NCBI GenBank assembly: GCA_022494885.1
Contig: JAGVSM010001257.1
Span: 62,001-126,000 of the forward strand
Source: Micrasema longulum
Taxonomy: Eukaryota; Arthropoda; Insecta; Trichoptera; Brachycentridae
Length of the DNA stretch: 64,000 nucleotides
Reading direction: 5' to 3'
Positions within the stretch are counted from its first letter, which is position 1. Every line of letters starts with the position of its first letter. The translations under genes and the position numbers were made by a program. Shown in pieces: positions 10,661 through 21,334 of this stretch. Below the pieces are notes generated by a model that did no database searches, was not told the origin of the DNA, and saw only the letters and a list, made by a program, of their open reading frames with translations.

Positions 10661-11334
10661 TGACATTATTAAGGAATTTATTTTATACAAAAATTTTCAC
10701 TGTAAGAATATTTTAGATAGACGTCAAAAGACTGTTTTTCTGTTTTTTTTAAAGATATTTAAATTAAAAAAAAAGTGAATAAAAATAATTGTATCTAATA
10801 TAAATGTAATTAAACCAGCCAATGACCGATCACAAACCCTCAAATGCCTTAATTTCTTAAATTCAAATTTACGGAATGGGTATATCTAACCCACGGATCA
10901 CATTGTGCATTTTAAGTTGATACTGATAAAGCGTATTTATCATATAGGTGTACCTATTTTTAAATTGCCTTTAATTACCTCAATTTGATTTCGTAAATTA
11001 AATCGTGGGATTTACGTACGACGTTTATCCAAATTATGGTAATTGAAGCATAATGTTACCTATATTATCACATGAATATTGAATTTTACATGCGATATTA
11101 TTTTTTTATAATTACTTTAGACTCGAACTTAAGAGTTAAAAGTATGTGATTAAACTTCTTAGATTTTCACGGCCGTTCAGATAAACAACCAGTTTTTTTA
11201 ATCGGGGTGGATGTTGATGATGGACGCTGTAATGCGATCCGAAACGGCGGAAAATAGTACGAACTACACATGGCATAATAACCCAGAAAAACTTATTGTG
11301 CAGTTAAAAGTATGTTTTTAAATATTTTGTCGTG
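10661..11334. other. No gene recognised
   Basis: A+T-rich. No repeat partner or supported frame. Confidence 0.5.
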
Positions 11335-11665
11335 TTCCGTTACCAACTCGATTCCGTTCAATGTCCTGGATGAACATATTACGTTCTCCAAAACGAAAGC
11401 CATTTTTAAGAGAACTGTTTAGGTTTGGATTTTGTCTAAGGGAAGAGACTATTGCAGGAGACTGATGTGAGACATTGCATAGATACTATTAAGCGTGTTG
11501 TACAGATGTTAATAATGATAATTTTCATATAATAATGATTTATATTTTTTATTTTCTTTAATAATATGCACTTTCCATTATGTTGCTATTGGCATTATAG
11601 AGTTAGGGATACGTTTTTTTTGTAATTTACATATTTGTATTTATAAATAAAAACCTACATTAAAA
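11335..11665 (+). mobile_element. Dispersed family R, copy 1
   Basis: Three blocks are shared with other copies: ATGTCCTGGATGAACATATT with AAAACGAAAGCCATTTT (11360-11405), TACTATTAAGCGTGTTGTAC (about 11485), and CACTTTCCATTATGTTG with ATAGAGTTAGGG (11570-11610). The same blocks lie in the same order on the minus strand at 32.2-32.77 kb, and the last is also at 17.2-17.36 kb. The T-rich then A-rich end suggests a retrotransposon 3' region. Substitutions between the 11 kb and 32 kb copies show no codon-position bias, so I do not call coding sequence. Confidence 0.6.
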
Positions 11666-12814
11666 CGCATTAAAACCTATCGAAAATCGTTAAGTTATAT
11701 TTTTGCCTCTAATCCATAGGTGTGAATTGCTCTAAATGTATCATTTTTTATAAAACATAATAATTAAAATTTACCTTTATGACGGATATGACCGAAATTC
11801 AGGTATATATTATCTAAGGTCGTAACAAACAAAAGTGATTGCACTAAAGGTAACGACCGTCAAATATTTATGCGGTTTAAGTTTTTTCAAATACGGGATG
11901 TCCCGTGCCGAGGGAGACGTTTTTTATATTTTTTTAAATATGCCTAATGAAACATATTAAATCATAATACCAAATACATATAAAACATAATAAAAACTCA
12001 CAAACAAACACATGTTTCTACCTATTTGGCCTGATCCACTCATTAATCCGTGCGCATCCCAACCCCCAAACCAAAGTCCTGCGTTGATTTGGAATAAATA
12101 ATAAACCTAAAAAACATAGCACAACAAACGTAATAACACAACACCGATTGGAATGTAAACGTACATATGTAAAAAAAAACTAATGTATTTAAGAAGATTT
12201 TCATTAAATTAAATTTCTTTTGGATGTTCGATAAAATCCTAGGCAATGCCAAATACCGTAGATGATTTGCGCTCAAATTGTCACTGTCTAAATGATCTTA
12301 AATTCCTTTGAGCGTAGAAATGAGTGGAAGATCGCTATCGGCCCGTATTGGAAAACTCTTGTTTAGAAACTAAAGAATTTGAGAGAGATTTTCTCTTCTC
12401 TCCCGAAGTTTCCAGTCACCCTCCGGTGGGGAGCAGGTGCTACTCGTGCCTGATTTATGACCTCGGAATGGAAAATTTCTGGGGATTTATTTGGCATTTG
12501 ATAAACCGAGCTTTTGTGTTTTCCGTAATACTCGCCCAGAATTGCGAGCAGTATCGACCCTCCGTAAATAGACAAAATTCAAAATAAATACTGGCTTTGT
12601 CTTCACCTTTCCTCGCAATGCCCACTCTTAAGTGATTGTGTTTGTTTAAATTATATTTAAGCTATTTATTTGGAGTATCGCTACTAGTTTCAGAAATCAC
12701 TAGCCATTTATCTTTAAATGCTTCTAAACTTTGCTGAAAAATATTAGTTTTTGAAATCTATACATTAATTTTAAAAATCCATCATCAACAAAGCTTGGAT
12801 ATTATTTTTTAATT
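11666..12814. other. No gene recognised
   Basis: Open frames at 12043-12276 (minus) and 12324-12587 (plus) carry no recognisable motif. The segment 12360-12560 is somewhat richer in G+C than its surroundings. Confidence 0.45.
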
Positions 12815-13545
12815 TTCAATTATTATTTATTTGTTTATTTAAACGCCTTGTAGGCTTTTACATGTTTTACATATATTTATATTTAAAGAACAGACATATA
12901 TTTTACACAAAAGTAGTAAAAATTTAAATGATGTAATAAAAGTAAGAAAATAAAAATATATCAAAACTTATCTTACATGTAGTACCTACATACATATATT
13001 CCAGCAGAGAGAACAGAAGTTATTTTTTTCCCATCGGTTATATTAAAAGAATCTTAAAATTAGATGAATGTAGAAAAATAATAATTTAGAATACAGATAT
13101 AAGTTAACAAAATGTATACAATTTAAAACAACACAGTATTATTTAAGCATTTAAATTTGGAGATAATAAATGAATACACTGCCTTTTAAAATTCAAAAGT
13201 GTTGTATTAAATATATCTTCTATATCATTTGCGTATTCATTTGCAAACACATGAATTCTCCTTACAGGCGAGTGTGCACAGTAGTTTGTTGTAGATACAT
13301 TTATATAGAAGGGTTTTTTGAATCGAGTAATCCGGTCGGGCACTCGCAAGTCAATTAGTTTTAACAGTTCGGAACAGTCAAATTGAATTTAATATTTTAA
13401 ATAAAAATAAAAATTCATTTAATTTTCTTCTAGTTTCTAATGTATGTAAATTTAAATATTTATTTAAGTCTGTATAATTAATATGTTCAACAATATTGGT
13501 GAATATTTGGAAATAATGGAATCCGTCGGCGTCTATGAGAATCCA
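12815..13545 (-). pseudogene. Non-LTR ORF2 C-terminus and complete 3' tail
   Basis: A continuous minus-strand frame from about 13535 to 13143 reads YLNLHTLETRRKLNEFLFLF, then SIDCSELLKLIDLRVPDR, FKKPFYINVSTTNYCAHSP and IHVFANEYANDIEDIFNTT. This is the usual C-terminal layout of insect Jockey/CR1-like ORF2: an R-R-K/E leucine-rich helix, an LRVP turn, an N-Y..SP turn and a final hydrophobic helix. The 3' untranslated part (12815-13142) ends, in element sense, in AAGCCTACAAGGCGTTTAAA plus an (AAAT)n tail. No frameshift is seen in the 130-codon remnant, so it may be a fairly young, heavily 5'-truncated insertion. A 110-bp piece of the same C-terminus follows upstream. Confidence 0.8.
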
Positions 13546-13700
13546 AATTTGGAGATAATAAATTAATACACTGCCTTTTAAAATTCAAAAGTGTTGTATT
13601 AAATATATCTTCTATATCATTTGCGTATTCATTTGCAAACACATGAATTCTATCTCTACTACAATAATTTTCCCCCCTCATTATTGGGTAATCGGGTAAT
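13543..13700 (-). pseudogene. Second partial copy of the same ORF2 C-terminus
   Basis: Bases 13543-13652 repeat 13149-13262 almost exactly, in the same orientation, and encode IHVFANEYANDIEDIFNTTL again. It then joins directly, in mid-frame, to the upstream end of the copy at 12815-13545. The two units are therefore head-to-tail with the inner junction lying inside coding sequence. Tandem insertion or template switching could explain this. Confidence 0.7.
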
Positions 13701-13949
13701 CCGTAAATAAGTATGTCAACGATATTAATTTTAAACCCGTATGTTACGTTTATTGTATTTCATTTATTGTTTAATCAGAATTAATTACATTCGTCTTTCT
13801 TTGTTTTCTATGGGACTTTTTAACTTGACAAGCCTGTAATGAAAGTGATAGATTTAAAAACATTCTAAACGTTTGTTTTATTTTATTTTGAATCTTGAAA
13901 TAGGTCACAAATAAACAAATTCTTGTGGGTACTCTTATAATAATTGCGT

Positions 13950-14835
13950 ACATATATTTCATTTATAAGTTATTTAACACATATTTCTATAATCTTCTGT
14001 TTTTTTCATAAATGTTTTTTCCCATTTCATAATATTTTTTTACTACCTTATATAAAAAAGAATTTGCAATTTCACATTTTTTTTCTAAGTGGGAATCTGA
14101 GTATCGCGATCATGTTCATGTTGACTTTAATATTTTTTTTCCGAAATTCTGTGTTTAAAAAAAAATATTTATACGCAAACATCATCGTATTGAAAAATAT
14201 TATTTGCTTATAATAAGTTAATGCTTTTTATTCTTTTAATATTAAATTTACACTTGTGTATCGGTTTTTGTTCAAAATAATTATTAAAGCTTTATTTTGT
14301 TATATCGTTAGTTTCTTAAATTTTCTTGGTTTAATTAAAATAACATGCTGCTACAGTAGTTAATGTGTGGTTCAATAATTGTGTTAAAAATAATTTTGCA
14401 TGAATCCTTTTCAACAAATCTTCTAATTCTTCCCATAATTAATTTTTTTGCAATCTTTTTCGTTACCATCTTAGTATTTTGTTAAAATGTAATTTTGGTT
14501 TCCATCATTACACCTAAATATCAAATTTGACTAACTTCATTACGTTTTTCATTATTTTCCACAATTGACGACGTAACTTCTGTTCTTTTGTTTCCTATAT
14601 TAATATATTTTGTTATGTTTGTATTTAATATTAATTAATCCATTTTTAGCCATACATATACTTTATTTAGATCATGATTAAATTTTTCCATTATTGTTTC
14701 ATAATTTTCTCACGAAATATATATTAAGGTATCGTCGGCAAAGAGTCTTATTTTAGAATATTTAATATCTCTACAATATCATTGATTTATATAATAAATA
14801 GAACTGGACCGAGTTTTCACAAACGATCAATAACA
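13950..14835 (-). pseudogene. Non-LTR reverse transcriptase fragment with FADD motif
   Basis: The minus strand keeps the palm domain of a non-LTR reverse transcriptase: GPVLFIIYINDI, then RLFADDT with the catalytic FADD at 14731-14742, then NHDLNKVYVWLK, a YLGV block, and GRIRRFVEKDSCKIIFNTII with EPHINYCSSMLF. Several frameshifts and stops interrupt it. The downstream part resembles the 1.44-2.06 kb element (GRLRNVIDLKRS and CPHINYYSSILF), so both belong to one family. The N-terminal endonuclease is absent, as is a clear 3' tail. It is non-functional. Confidence 0.8.
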
Positions 14836-15235
14836 AATTAAAGAACTTAATTAAATATTCAACGTGTTTACACTTTTAACAATTTCGTAACAACCATTTT
14901 GCCTTGTAAGGCATTATCAAAACTTGTGGAGCAATACGGGTGTCACAAAATATTATACATAAATGTACAGTAGAATGAGGAATGTTTTTTTATTTAATTT
15001 CAAATAATTAATATGAAGTTTCGCAAGTTATCCACCGATTCAACAAATAAAAATTAATTTTTGTTTTTAATTTTCGTGTATGATTGAACAATCAGCCAAT
15101 CAGTTGTTATCCTTTTTTACCGAATATTTAAGAAACAATAATTTCTCTAAAATATATATTTTTAATAAAGGAGTTGCCAATTTTTGCCTTGCTTATTATG
15201 TACAAGGCTTATAGTAACTGATAAAGGTATGTTCC
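14836..15235. other. No gene recognised
   Basis: A+T-rich spacer between two minus-strand retrotransposon remnants. No repeat partner seen. Confidence 0.5.
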
Positions 15236-16205
15236 TTCTAATTTTTTGACTATAGTGTGAGGATCTGGTGGTGGAAATTCACACAGGAGAAGCTGGACTA
15301 TTGACAGGCATAAACAGATCTTCCGTTCCACTTTGAGAGTGTTCGGCATTTGGTGTCCTATTTTTATTTATTTCAACAATCACTTTTACTATTTTACCGT
15401 GTATGATATTACCTCATGCGATAAGTCCTTATGACTTATTACTGTTACGATATCTTCTAGGTCCTTATCCAGACTTCTGCATCGCGCCTCCAGCTGCATT
15501 CCCTCTAAGCTGTAAATGGGACAATGCATCAACAAATGAGGGACATCTTGGGGTGTCTCATCATCACATGGACAGCTATTGATTTCTGAGAGCTTGAAAC
15601 GGTGAAGATAGCTCATAAAACATCCGTGGCCTGTAAGGATTTGAGTCAGTTCGTAGCCAACTTGTCTTCGTTTTCTTGAAATCAAAAGCATGAAAGATTG
15701 TTGGAAAAAATATTTTACAGTAGTTTCACGTAAATACCGGTCGTTTCAGAGCTTAAGAGTTCTGCCTCTTATTTTCTTTTTGGCAAAACTTAAAGGAAAT
15801 CTGTCGAAATCAGGAGCTGTTTTCTTGAGAGTAGCTTCTCGAGCATTTTCATCTGCTTTTTCATCGCCTTGAATTCCGCAGTGGCCTCTTATCCATCCGA
15901 TATATACATTCTGTGATCTGGATTTTAGTTTTTGTATATCTGTATGAATGTCCATAATAAGAAGGTTGACTGAATTTCTTTCAGCTATTGCTTGAACTCC
16001 TGATTTACAACCTGTCAAAACCGTTATTTGCTTGGACCGGTTTGGTGGTTTCTTTAAGGCATAAACTAGAGCTTCGCTGATTGCAAATATTTCCGCCTGA
16101 AAAATAGAGCAAAAATCATCAAGTTTCAGCTTTCTTGCCGGCAGCTCTCTAATGCCATCAAAGGGTACAAATGCTGCTCTAAAATATTTAATGTAACCTA
16201 TCCTG
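15236..16205 (-). pseudogene. Non-LTR ORF2 RNase H domain and C-terminus
   Basis: The minus-strand frame holds an RNase H domain: SIFQAEIFAISEAL (catalytic Glu), LTGCKSGVQAI, and WIRGHCGIQGDEKADENA (His and Asp of the last motif). It then runs into a C-terminal region with a CPC-x-H-x-C zinc-knuckle-like motif (SCPCDDETPQDVPHLLMHC). In most relatives the second-strand motif is T-D-S; here the Asp is Gly, and the domain's first Asp is missing because of 5' truncation. One in-frame TGA at 15746-15748 splits an otherwise continuous frame. RNase H of this kind occurs in I, R1, LOA and some Jockey elements. Clearly inactive. Confidence 0.88.
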
Positions 16206-17071
16206 ACGTAAGATGTGTTTTATCAAGCGAGTCATTTAATTATTTATGTTTTAGCTAATTTGGGTCGTGGTTTAGTGGTTTTGCGGATTAAGGATACGAC
16301 AAATGTGAAATTTTCAAATCAGAGAAATATCTTGATAGAAGTTCTTTAACTACGTTTACAAAAGACTCTCAAATACATGCTTTTTACAACGTATAACTAG
16401 TTTTAACTTCTTTAAAACAATACTAGTCTAACGATGGAGACGTGAGAGCAATGAAACCGATTATCGTTTTATTAAACTTAGCAGATTCTGTCATTCGTTT
16501 AAAAATATGAAAGATTGTAATCACAATCAGTATTTACAGGTTGGAATGCATAATTTTCACGCCGTTTATATTTAATTCCCAAAGTGCAAACGTGCACACT
16601 TTACAGGTTAAACTTTAAATGAGAAATGTCCCATGTGTTGTTGGTTTGTATGTGTTACACATACTTCTGTATACAAGTCATTTGTTTGCAGCACGTATTC
16701 CTTCATCGCTAAAGTTTAGCTATACTGTCATCCATAACTTAGATTGTTAGCCAGTAAGTAACCCTTTCTATACCCTGGGGTGTGTTAAAGACATATTATT
16801 GCGTTGTATATAACACTCTAATTAGATGTACCGAACTGTACCTACATTGGGACCTATAAAGTTTTTTATGTCATATATTTATATGTTTGTAAAATTTTGC
16901 TATTGCTATTTTAACGCAATTATTTTTACAATAAATGCGAAGTATACGTCTGTAAAAGTTAAAAGCGAATTCCGTTTTTCCGATTTGTTTTCCAACTTTC
17001 GAAAATTCTACCGAAATGATTTCATTATAATTTTAAAACAATTTGTTTTTGCGACAAATTGTTATTCAAAT
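16206..17071. other. No gene recognised
   Basis: A+T-rich. An open frame at 16826-17089 is compositionally biased (Phe, Tyr, Ile) and matches nothing. Confidence 0.5.
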
Positions 17072-17120
17072 ATATATATATGTATGTAAATATATATATA
17101 AATAAATATATATATATATT

Positions 17121-17153
<33 letters not shown>

Positions 17154-17183
17154 TAAATATATATATATATATATAAATATATA
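17072..17183. repeat. (AT)n microsatellite, interrupted
   Basis: About 110 bp of nearly pure alternating A and T with AAAT and TAAA interruptions. Able to form cruciforms or slipped structures; length polymorphism is expected. Confidence 0.95.
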
Positions 17184-17216
17184 TTGTTCTTAATCAATTA
17201 TATTAGGACGAGTGAA

Positions 17217-17358
17217 GCCATTATTTTATTTTGATCATGTACATGCTTCCACTTTCCATTATGTTGTATCTCAACTCAACACGGGGCTCTTGGCCTCATA
17301 GAGTTAGGGAAACGTTTTTTTTTGTAATATATATGTATTTGTATTAATAAATAAATAT
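17217..17358 (+). mobile_element. Dispersed family R, copy 2 (3' end)
   Basis: CACTTTCCATTATGTTG, ATCTCAACTCAACACGGGGC and TCTTGGCCTCATAGAGTTAG match, in inverted form, 32.28-32.34 kb and more weakly 11.57-11.61 kb. It ends in a T-run, an ATATATGTATTTG segment and AATAAATAAAT, a retrotransposon-like 3' tail. Confidence 0.6.
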
Positions 17359-17769
17359 CAAAAAAATGTACGATAATTTATTTTTTTTAGTAGATTTTTG
17401 TTGATGTTATTCGTTTATTTTGTTAACATGCATTAGCTTTAAATAACCTGTAAGGATTTAAAAAAAAAATAATTTGAAAAGTTCTTATAAATAAATAACA
17501 ATCACAATAATTTAACGTCCTTCGAGCCATCCAGTCGAAAACAATCGTCCAAGGAACTGACAACCGATAGAAATAAACAAAATCTAAAAAAAAAAACAAT
17601 CCAAATTAGATAGATAATGTTTTAAATGCTCTGATAGAGAAGGATGCATTGCTTATGGCATGTAATATATGTCCTTAAATAATAAATAATCAATCTCATC
17701 CCAAATACTTGATATTATTTTTACGCACAAAACAAAACATTCACACTACTCACACTTTTGGAATCTCTA
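17359..17769. other. No gene recognised
   Basis: A+T-rich with A-runs. The beginning of the next retrotransposon remnant may extend slightly into it. Confidence 0.45.
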
Positions 17770-18295
17770 AGTTCAGTCATATCACTCCTACTTCGGGAAT
17801 CACACAGGCTACGTTTTCCACAAAGGGTGGAATACAAATTCTGTTGGCTTATGTATAAGTCACTGCACAACTCTGCTCCACAATATCCAAGGAAACTTTC
17901 CAGATGAACTAGTTGACAGACGTCTTACGCTTAGATCAGCTACATCTACGTCGAGAGGATAAATTATTATACCTCTACGCAAACAGCGCACTAAATTCGG
18001 CGATCGCGCATTTGTGGTCGCAGACACTACGGCATGGGATGCTCTCAGCAGAGATGCGAAACTGTAAGTGTGAAGTGATTTTTCGGAAAAAACTTAAAAC
18101 CCACTTGTTCTCTAAATCACTTGAATAAATCCGTTGCGTGTGATAACTAAGTAAATTGTTTTGCTTGTATTACAAATTAAAAAAGTTAGAATTGAATTTA
18201 TTTCCTTACATAATCACTTTGTAAAGCGCCTTCGAGGTATTATATTTCGATAATGGAGCTATATAAGTTATCCATAATAATAACAATACCATTAT
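17770..18295 (+). pseudogene. CR1/Rex1-like non-LTR ORF2 C-terminus and 3' end
   Basis: Broken frames together give RVEYKFCWLMYKSLHNSAPQ, then KFGDRAFVVADTTAWDAL, then AEMRNCKCEVIFRKKLKTHL ending at 18128. This is the standard tail of many animal non-LTR ORF2 proteins (hydrophobic MYK-LH-APQY, GDRAF-VA-WDALP, FK-LKTHLF). At least two frameshifts and a stop are present. The 3' part has TGTAAAGCGCCTTCGAGG and GGAGCTATATAAGTTATCC, the hairpin-like 3' end of such elements, and an ATAATAATAA tail. A stray TGTAAAGCGCCTTTTTTG at 52.83 kb may be the end of a relative. Confidence 0.8.
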
Positions 18296-18653
18296 CCTAA
18301 ACTTACATAAACACACAACAAACAATCACAGTATACACTTTGCCCTCTTAATTGCAAGAGTTATTTAATAATTATGTATGTTTATAGATGCCTAACACCT
18401 AAAATATTATACGAAAAACGTGTTGTATATTCACAAATAATTTTTGTTCCCGTAAGAATAACATATATTTATGTATTTTCACATTTAGGTGCGAAAAAAA
18501 CAAGCTAATGAAATTATAAATTTACAACGATCTTAATTATATTCTGTGTTATTTCAATTTCTAAAATCCAGCGTGTTCCACCTTAACAAAAACGTCACTT
18601 TACATCGGAAAGAAAAATGCATGCAACAGAAATTCTATTCAGTGGAAAACGCT
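18296..18653. other. No gene recognised
   Basis: A+T-rich spacer directly left of the TTAA-flanked element. Nothing recognised. Confidence 0.5.
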
Positions 18654-18657
18654 TTAA

Positions 18658-19285
18658 GGCTGTAGTCTGGTAAAACGCACGCAAAATGAGAAAATCATAC
18701 GATTTTGCCATTTTAAAACAAATGTTTGTGTATCGGTACCTGTAAGGCCAGGTATGAAGGTAATAAAAACGCAAATAAGATATTGTTAGAAATGGAACAT
18801 TACAACTAGAATTATCTTCTTTAAAAAAAAGAGAAAATAATTCTACAAAAAAAGGTTTCAACTAAAATATTTCAATAAATACATGTTTTTTAAAGTACTA
18901 CCGAAGGCATAATTTTACGCAGAAATAAAGGAAAATGTCACAAAAATGTATGTGATTTAAAATGTTTCTATTTCTTTTCGAAAACAAAAAAAAAAGTTTT
19001 TTTCTTGGGGCACTTTCCTGTTCAATCTATTATCTTCAAATTATTTCAACAAATTTTAGTGCAAAACTTAGTCTTTATATGAGAACCCAGATACCTAAGT
19101 TTAGTCTAAATTTGAAATTTTAGTTACATAAAACTTTTTCATGGAAATACCTTTAAAAGTTATTGTTTTTATCTAGTTTATGTTATTTTATTTTTCTATT
19201 ATTGCGGGATTTAAAAAAAAAACGTTTTTTTATGGCAAAATCGTATGATTTCCTCATTTTGCGTGCGTTTTACCAGACTACAGCC
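18658..19285. mobile_element. Non-autonomous DNA transposon T1, copy 1 (TTAA-flanked, 53-bp TIRs)
   Basis: Terminal inverted repeats of 53 bp (18658-18710 and 19233-19285) differ at one base. They start GGCTGTAGTCTGGTAAAACG and include CATACGATTTTGCCA. TTAA sits on both sides (18654-18657 and 19286-19289), suggesting piggyBac-type insertion, although the GGCTG tip is not the usual CCC tip. The 628-bp element has no transposase frame; the open frame at 18595-18861 is chance. A second copy at 57.96-58.56 kb carries one internal block in inverted relation to the rest. Confidence 0.85.
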
Positions 19286-19289
19286 TTAA

Positions 19290-20044
19290 GTTTAGTCGGA
19301 GTTCGTCTATATACCTATGTCATTTAATATGCTAGAATAATCCGAGTAGAGAGAGTTAGGCATCCGCGCGGCCTCCCAAGGGGGTGGTAAGAGGATTGAT
19401 TAATTTGTGCGGTGCGCATTTTAATTAAAAGCTCATTCCATCTGCTCCGCGACGGACGATGATTTATAATATTGCGCTCCTTATCGCCACCGCCATGCGA
19501 CACCAGTCTGCATTTCATATTACTAAAATATTTGCACCATTCGCTTTCGTTTGGCTGTTGAATTATTAATGACTCGATCTCGAATTTACACTGGAAAAAT
19601 CAAACACGGTTTTGCCATTTATTAATTTATTCATTTATTTATGTACATGCCGTTATTTTTATATTGTGTGTCCTGACTCCTGACTAGCTTGTAATAAAAT
19701 CCATGTAAAAATTAATAAAATAAAGATAATAATCTGTGTAAATTCGATGATTCTTTAAATACGAATACGTTCATTGTACTATGCAAATTTCCTTGATCCA
19801 ACATTGCTTTTTTTTTAACGGAAAATATCAATTACATAGGTACTTAGTTCATTCCGGGTTTGCTTACGATCTCGTGAATATATACGTGAATCTGCACAAA
19901 ACAAAAATGTTTTTACTAATGAAAGTACCTATTTTTTAAAACTAAAATCCGTTCATTATTTCTATTAAGATACTTTTGTTTTATTTATTGTTATAGAGAA
20001 ACAACGTAAATAGGTTAAATATAAGTTTAGGAATGTTTTGTAAT
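19290..20044. other. No gene; G+C-richer patch
   Basis: The segment 19330-19510 is richer in G+C and contains GCGCATTTTAATTAAAAGC. No repeat partner is seen and the 64-codon minus frame there is not recognisable. It may be conserved noncoding DNA. Confidence 0.35.
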
Positions 20045-20765
20045 TGTTTTTTATTTATTATTATTTTTTTAATTTCAATTTCATTGATAAACCCTTACGG
20101 GTTACATACATTTAACAAAATATTTTTTTTTTTAAAATTCACATTCTACTGTTAATAATAATATTTTTAACATCTTTTTTAAAGGTTGTCTGAGTCTTTT
20201 GTTTAGTTTTGTTTGGTAGTTTATTGTATAATTTCAGTCCATGGTTTATTAGTCTCGATTGTCCTTTTCTCGTTTTAAAAGGTTGGATATGATATTTTTC
20301 TGATATTCTCGTATTGTGTTCATGTTAACTACAGTTTTTTTCAAGTTTTAATTCTTCGTCTACAATTACATAAATGGCTTAATTTATGAACAAATTTTAA
20401 GGATTCTAGTTGAAAGAGTTCAGTTACATTTAATTGTTTAGTTTGTTTAAAAAGTTCTTTAGTTGCTGTTAGATAGGGAAGGTCAAATTCTAACTTTAAT
20501 ATTTTATTTTGCTGTCTTTGTAGTCTGTTTATGTCATTTTGATTTCCTGTTCCCCATAGTAGTTGCATATAACATATTTTAGTTTTTACATAGGCTTCAT
20601 ACATAATTTTTTTTTCCTTTATTGGAACAAAGTTTTTGATTTTAAAAAAAGACTCGATAAAGTCGCCACGTCGCTAATTAAATTGTTGATATGAATTGTC
20701 CATGTCAATTGTCTGTCTATTGTTAGTCCTAAGTATTTAACTCTCTTCTAACTCTCTTCTTAATG
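20045..20765 (-). pseudogene. Non-LTR ORF2 C-terminal half, family shared with 45.2 kb
   Basis: The minus strand encodes VKYLGLTIDRQLTWTIHINN (conserved block after the catalytic motif), a frameshift near 20640, then YEAYVKTKICYMQLLWG and RLQQQNK-type residues (RLQRQQNKILKLEF), and finally GLKLYNKLPNKTKQ with FKKDVKNIIINSRM before the stop. It ends with AACCCGTAAGGGTTTATC and an A/T-rich tail. The order is that of a Jockey-like ORF2. The left 300 bp align with 45236-45545, giving a second copy in the same orientation. Confidence 0.82.
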
Positions 20766-20872
20766 TTTCTCTTCTGTGTATGGTAATAATGTGGCGTTTT
20801 CGTGTCGTGATTGTGCATGTCAGTTACTTTTGTTAATGATATGTGACAGTATGACTTTCAGGAATTCTATAA

Positions 20873-20938
20873 CAGTGTTTTCCGACCTGTGGGTCGCGAC
20901 CCAGAGGGGTCGCGAATCCTTGCTAGGGGGTCGCGGGC
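20873..20938 (+). mobile_element. hAT (Charlie-like) terminal fragment
   Basis: CAGTGTTTTCCGACCTGTGG is followed by GTCGCGACCCAGAGGGGTCG, the familiar terminus of hAT elements of the Charlie type (CAG tip, then ACCTGTGGGTCGCGACCC). Only about 65 bp remain and it stops where a SINE-D head begins. The other terminus and a target duplication were not found. Confidence 0.6.
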
Positions 20939-20944
20939 ACAAGT

Positions 20945-20990
20945 GGCGGCCTCCGTGGTGTAGTGATCAAGACGCTTGACTCACGCACCT
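20945..20990 (+). mobile_element. SINE-D head fragment
   Basis: GCGGCCTCCGTGGTGTAGTG and ATCAAGACGCTTGACTCACG match the 5' tRNA-like part of SINE-D at 58.97 kb (A box TGGTGTAGTG-). The B box and body are absent, so it is truncated after about 46 bp. Confidence 0.6.
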
Positions 20991-21071
20991 TTACCTAATT
21001 GTTAATGTTATTTTATGTTCTGTAATTTCACAAATCATATTGTGTTGTATTCATATTTACTGTTTAAACTT

Positions 21072-21334
21072 ACATCACCATCATTCTCTTTCCGCACCTT
21101 ATGTTGCATAGGGCACTGTATTGGTACACCTATCGCAGTGTATCTTGATAATTTTTATAACATGAAGGTAAGATGATCAGTCTTACGCTTCAGGTACCAG
21201 TCCAGGGGCTATGAAACGTTCTCGTGTAAAAACATTTTTTTAAATAAATTGTTCACGTCAACCATGTCGGGAATCGAACCCGAGACCTCTTGCATGGTAG
21301 GCAAACGCGCTGACCACTTCACCACGAGGCCGAC
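21072..21334 (-). mobile_element. SINE-A copy 1 (full length)
   Basis: On the minus strand it starts GTCGGCCTCGTGGTGAAGTG, with A box TGGTGAAGTGG, TTGCCTACCATGCAAGAGG (7-base loop reading ACC at the anticodon position) and B box GGTTCGATTCC. It continues with a body including GGACTGGTACCTGAAGCG and ends at GCACC/GGTGCGGAAAG with a short (ATG/GAT) tail. The tRNA-like part resembles glycine tRNA; this is inference. Because both Pol III boxes match consensus, this is among the best-preserved copies. Confidence 0.88.

Noticed and set aside
11360..11465. Protein-coding reading of family R (open in both directions)
   Set aside because: I compared codons between the 11 kb and 32 kb copies in the minus-sense frame: differences fall on first, second and third positions about equally (6, 4, 5), so there is no sign of coding constraint in these copies.
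17072..17183. TATA-type promoter region
   Set aside because: It is a simple (AT)n microsatellite without downstream initiator or gene.
18595..18861. 88-codon minus frame inside T1
   Set aside because: It spans a TIR and has no counterpart in T1 copy 2, so it is not a transposase.
21260..21334. A functional tRNA-Gly gene in SINE-A copy 1
   Set aside because: Both Pol III boxes are good, but it is linked to the same body and (ATG)n tail as the other copies and lacks a matching 3' acceptor stem.
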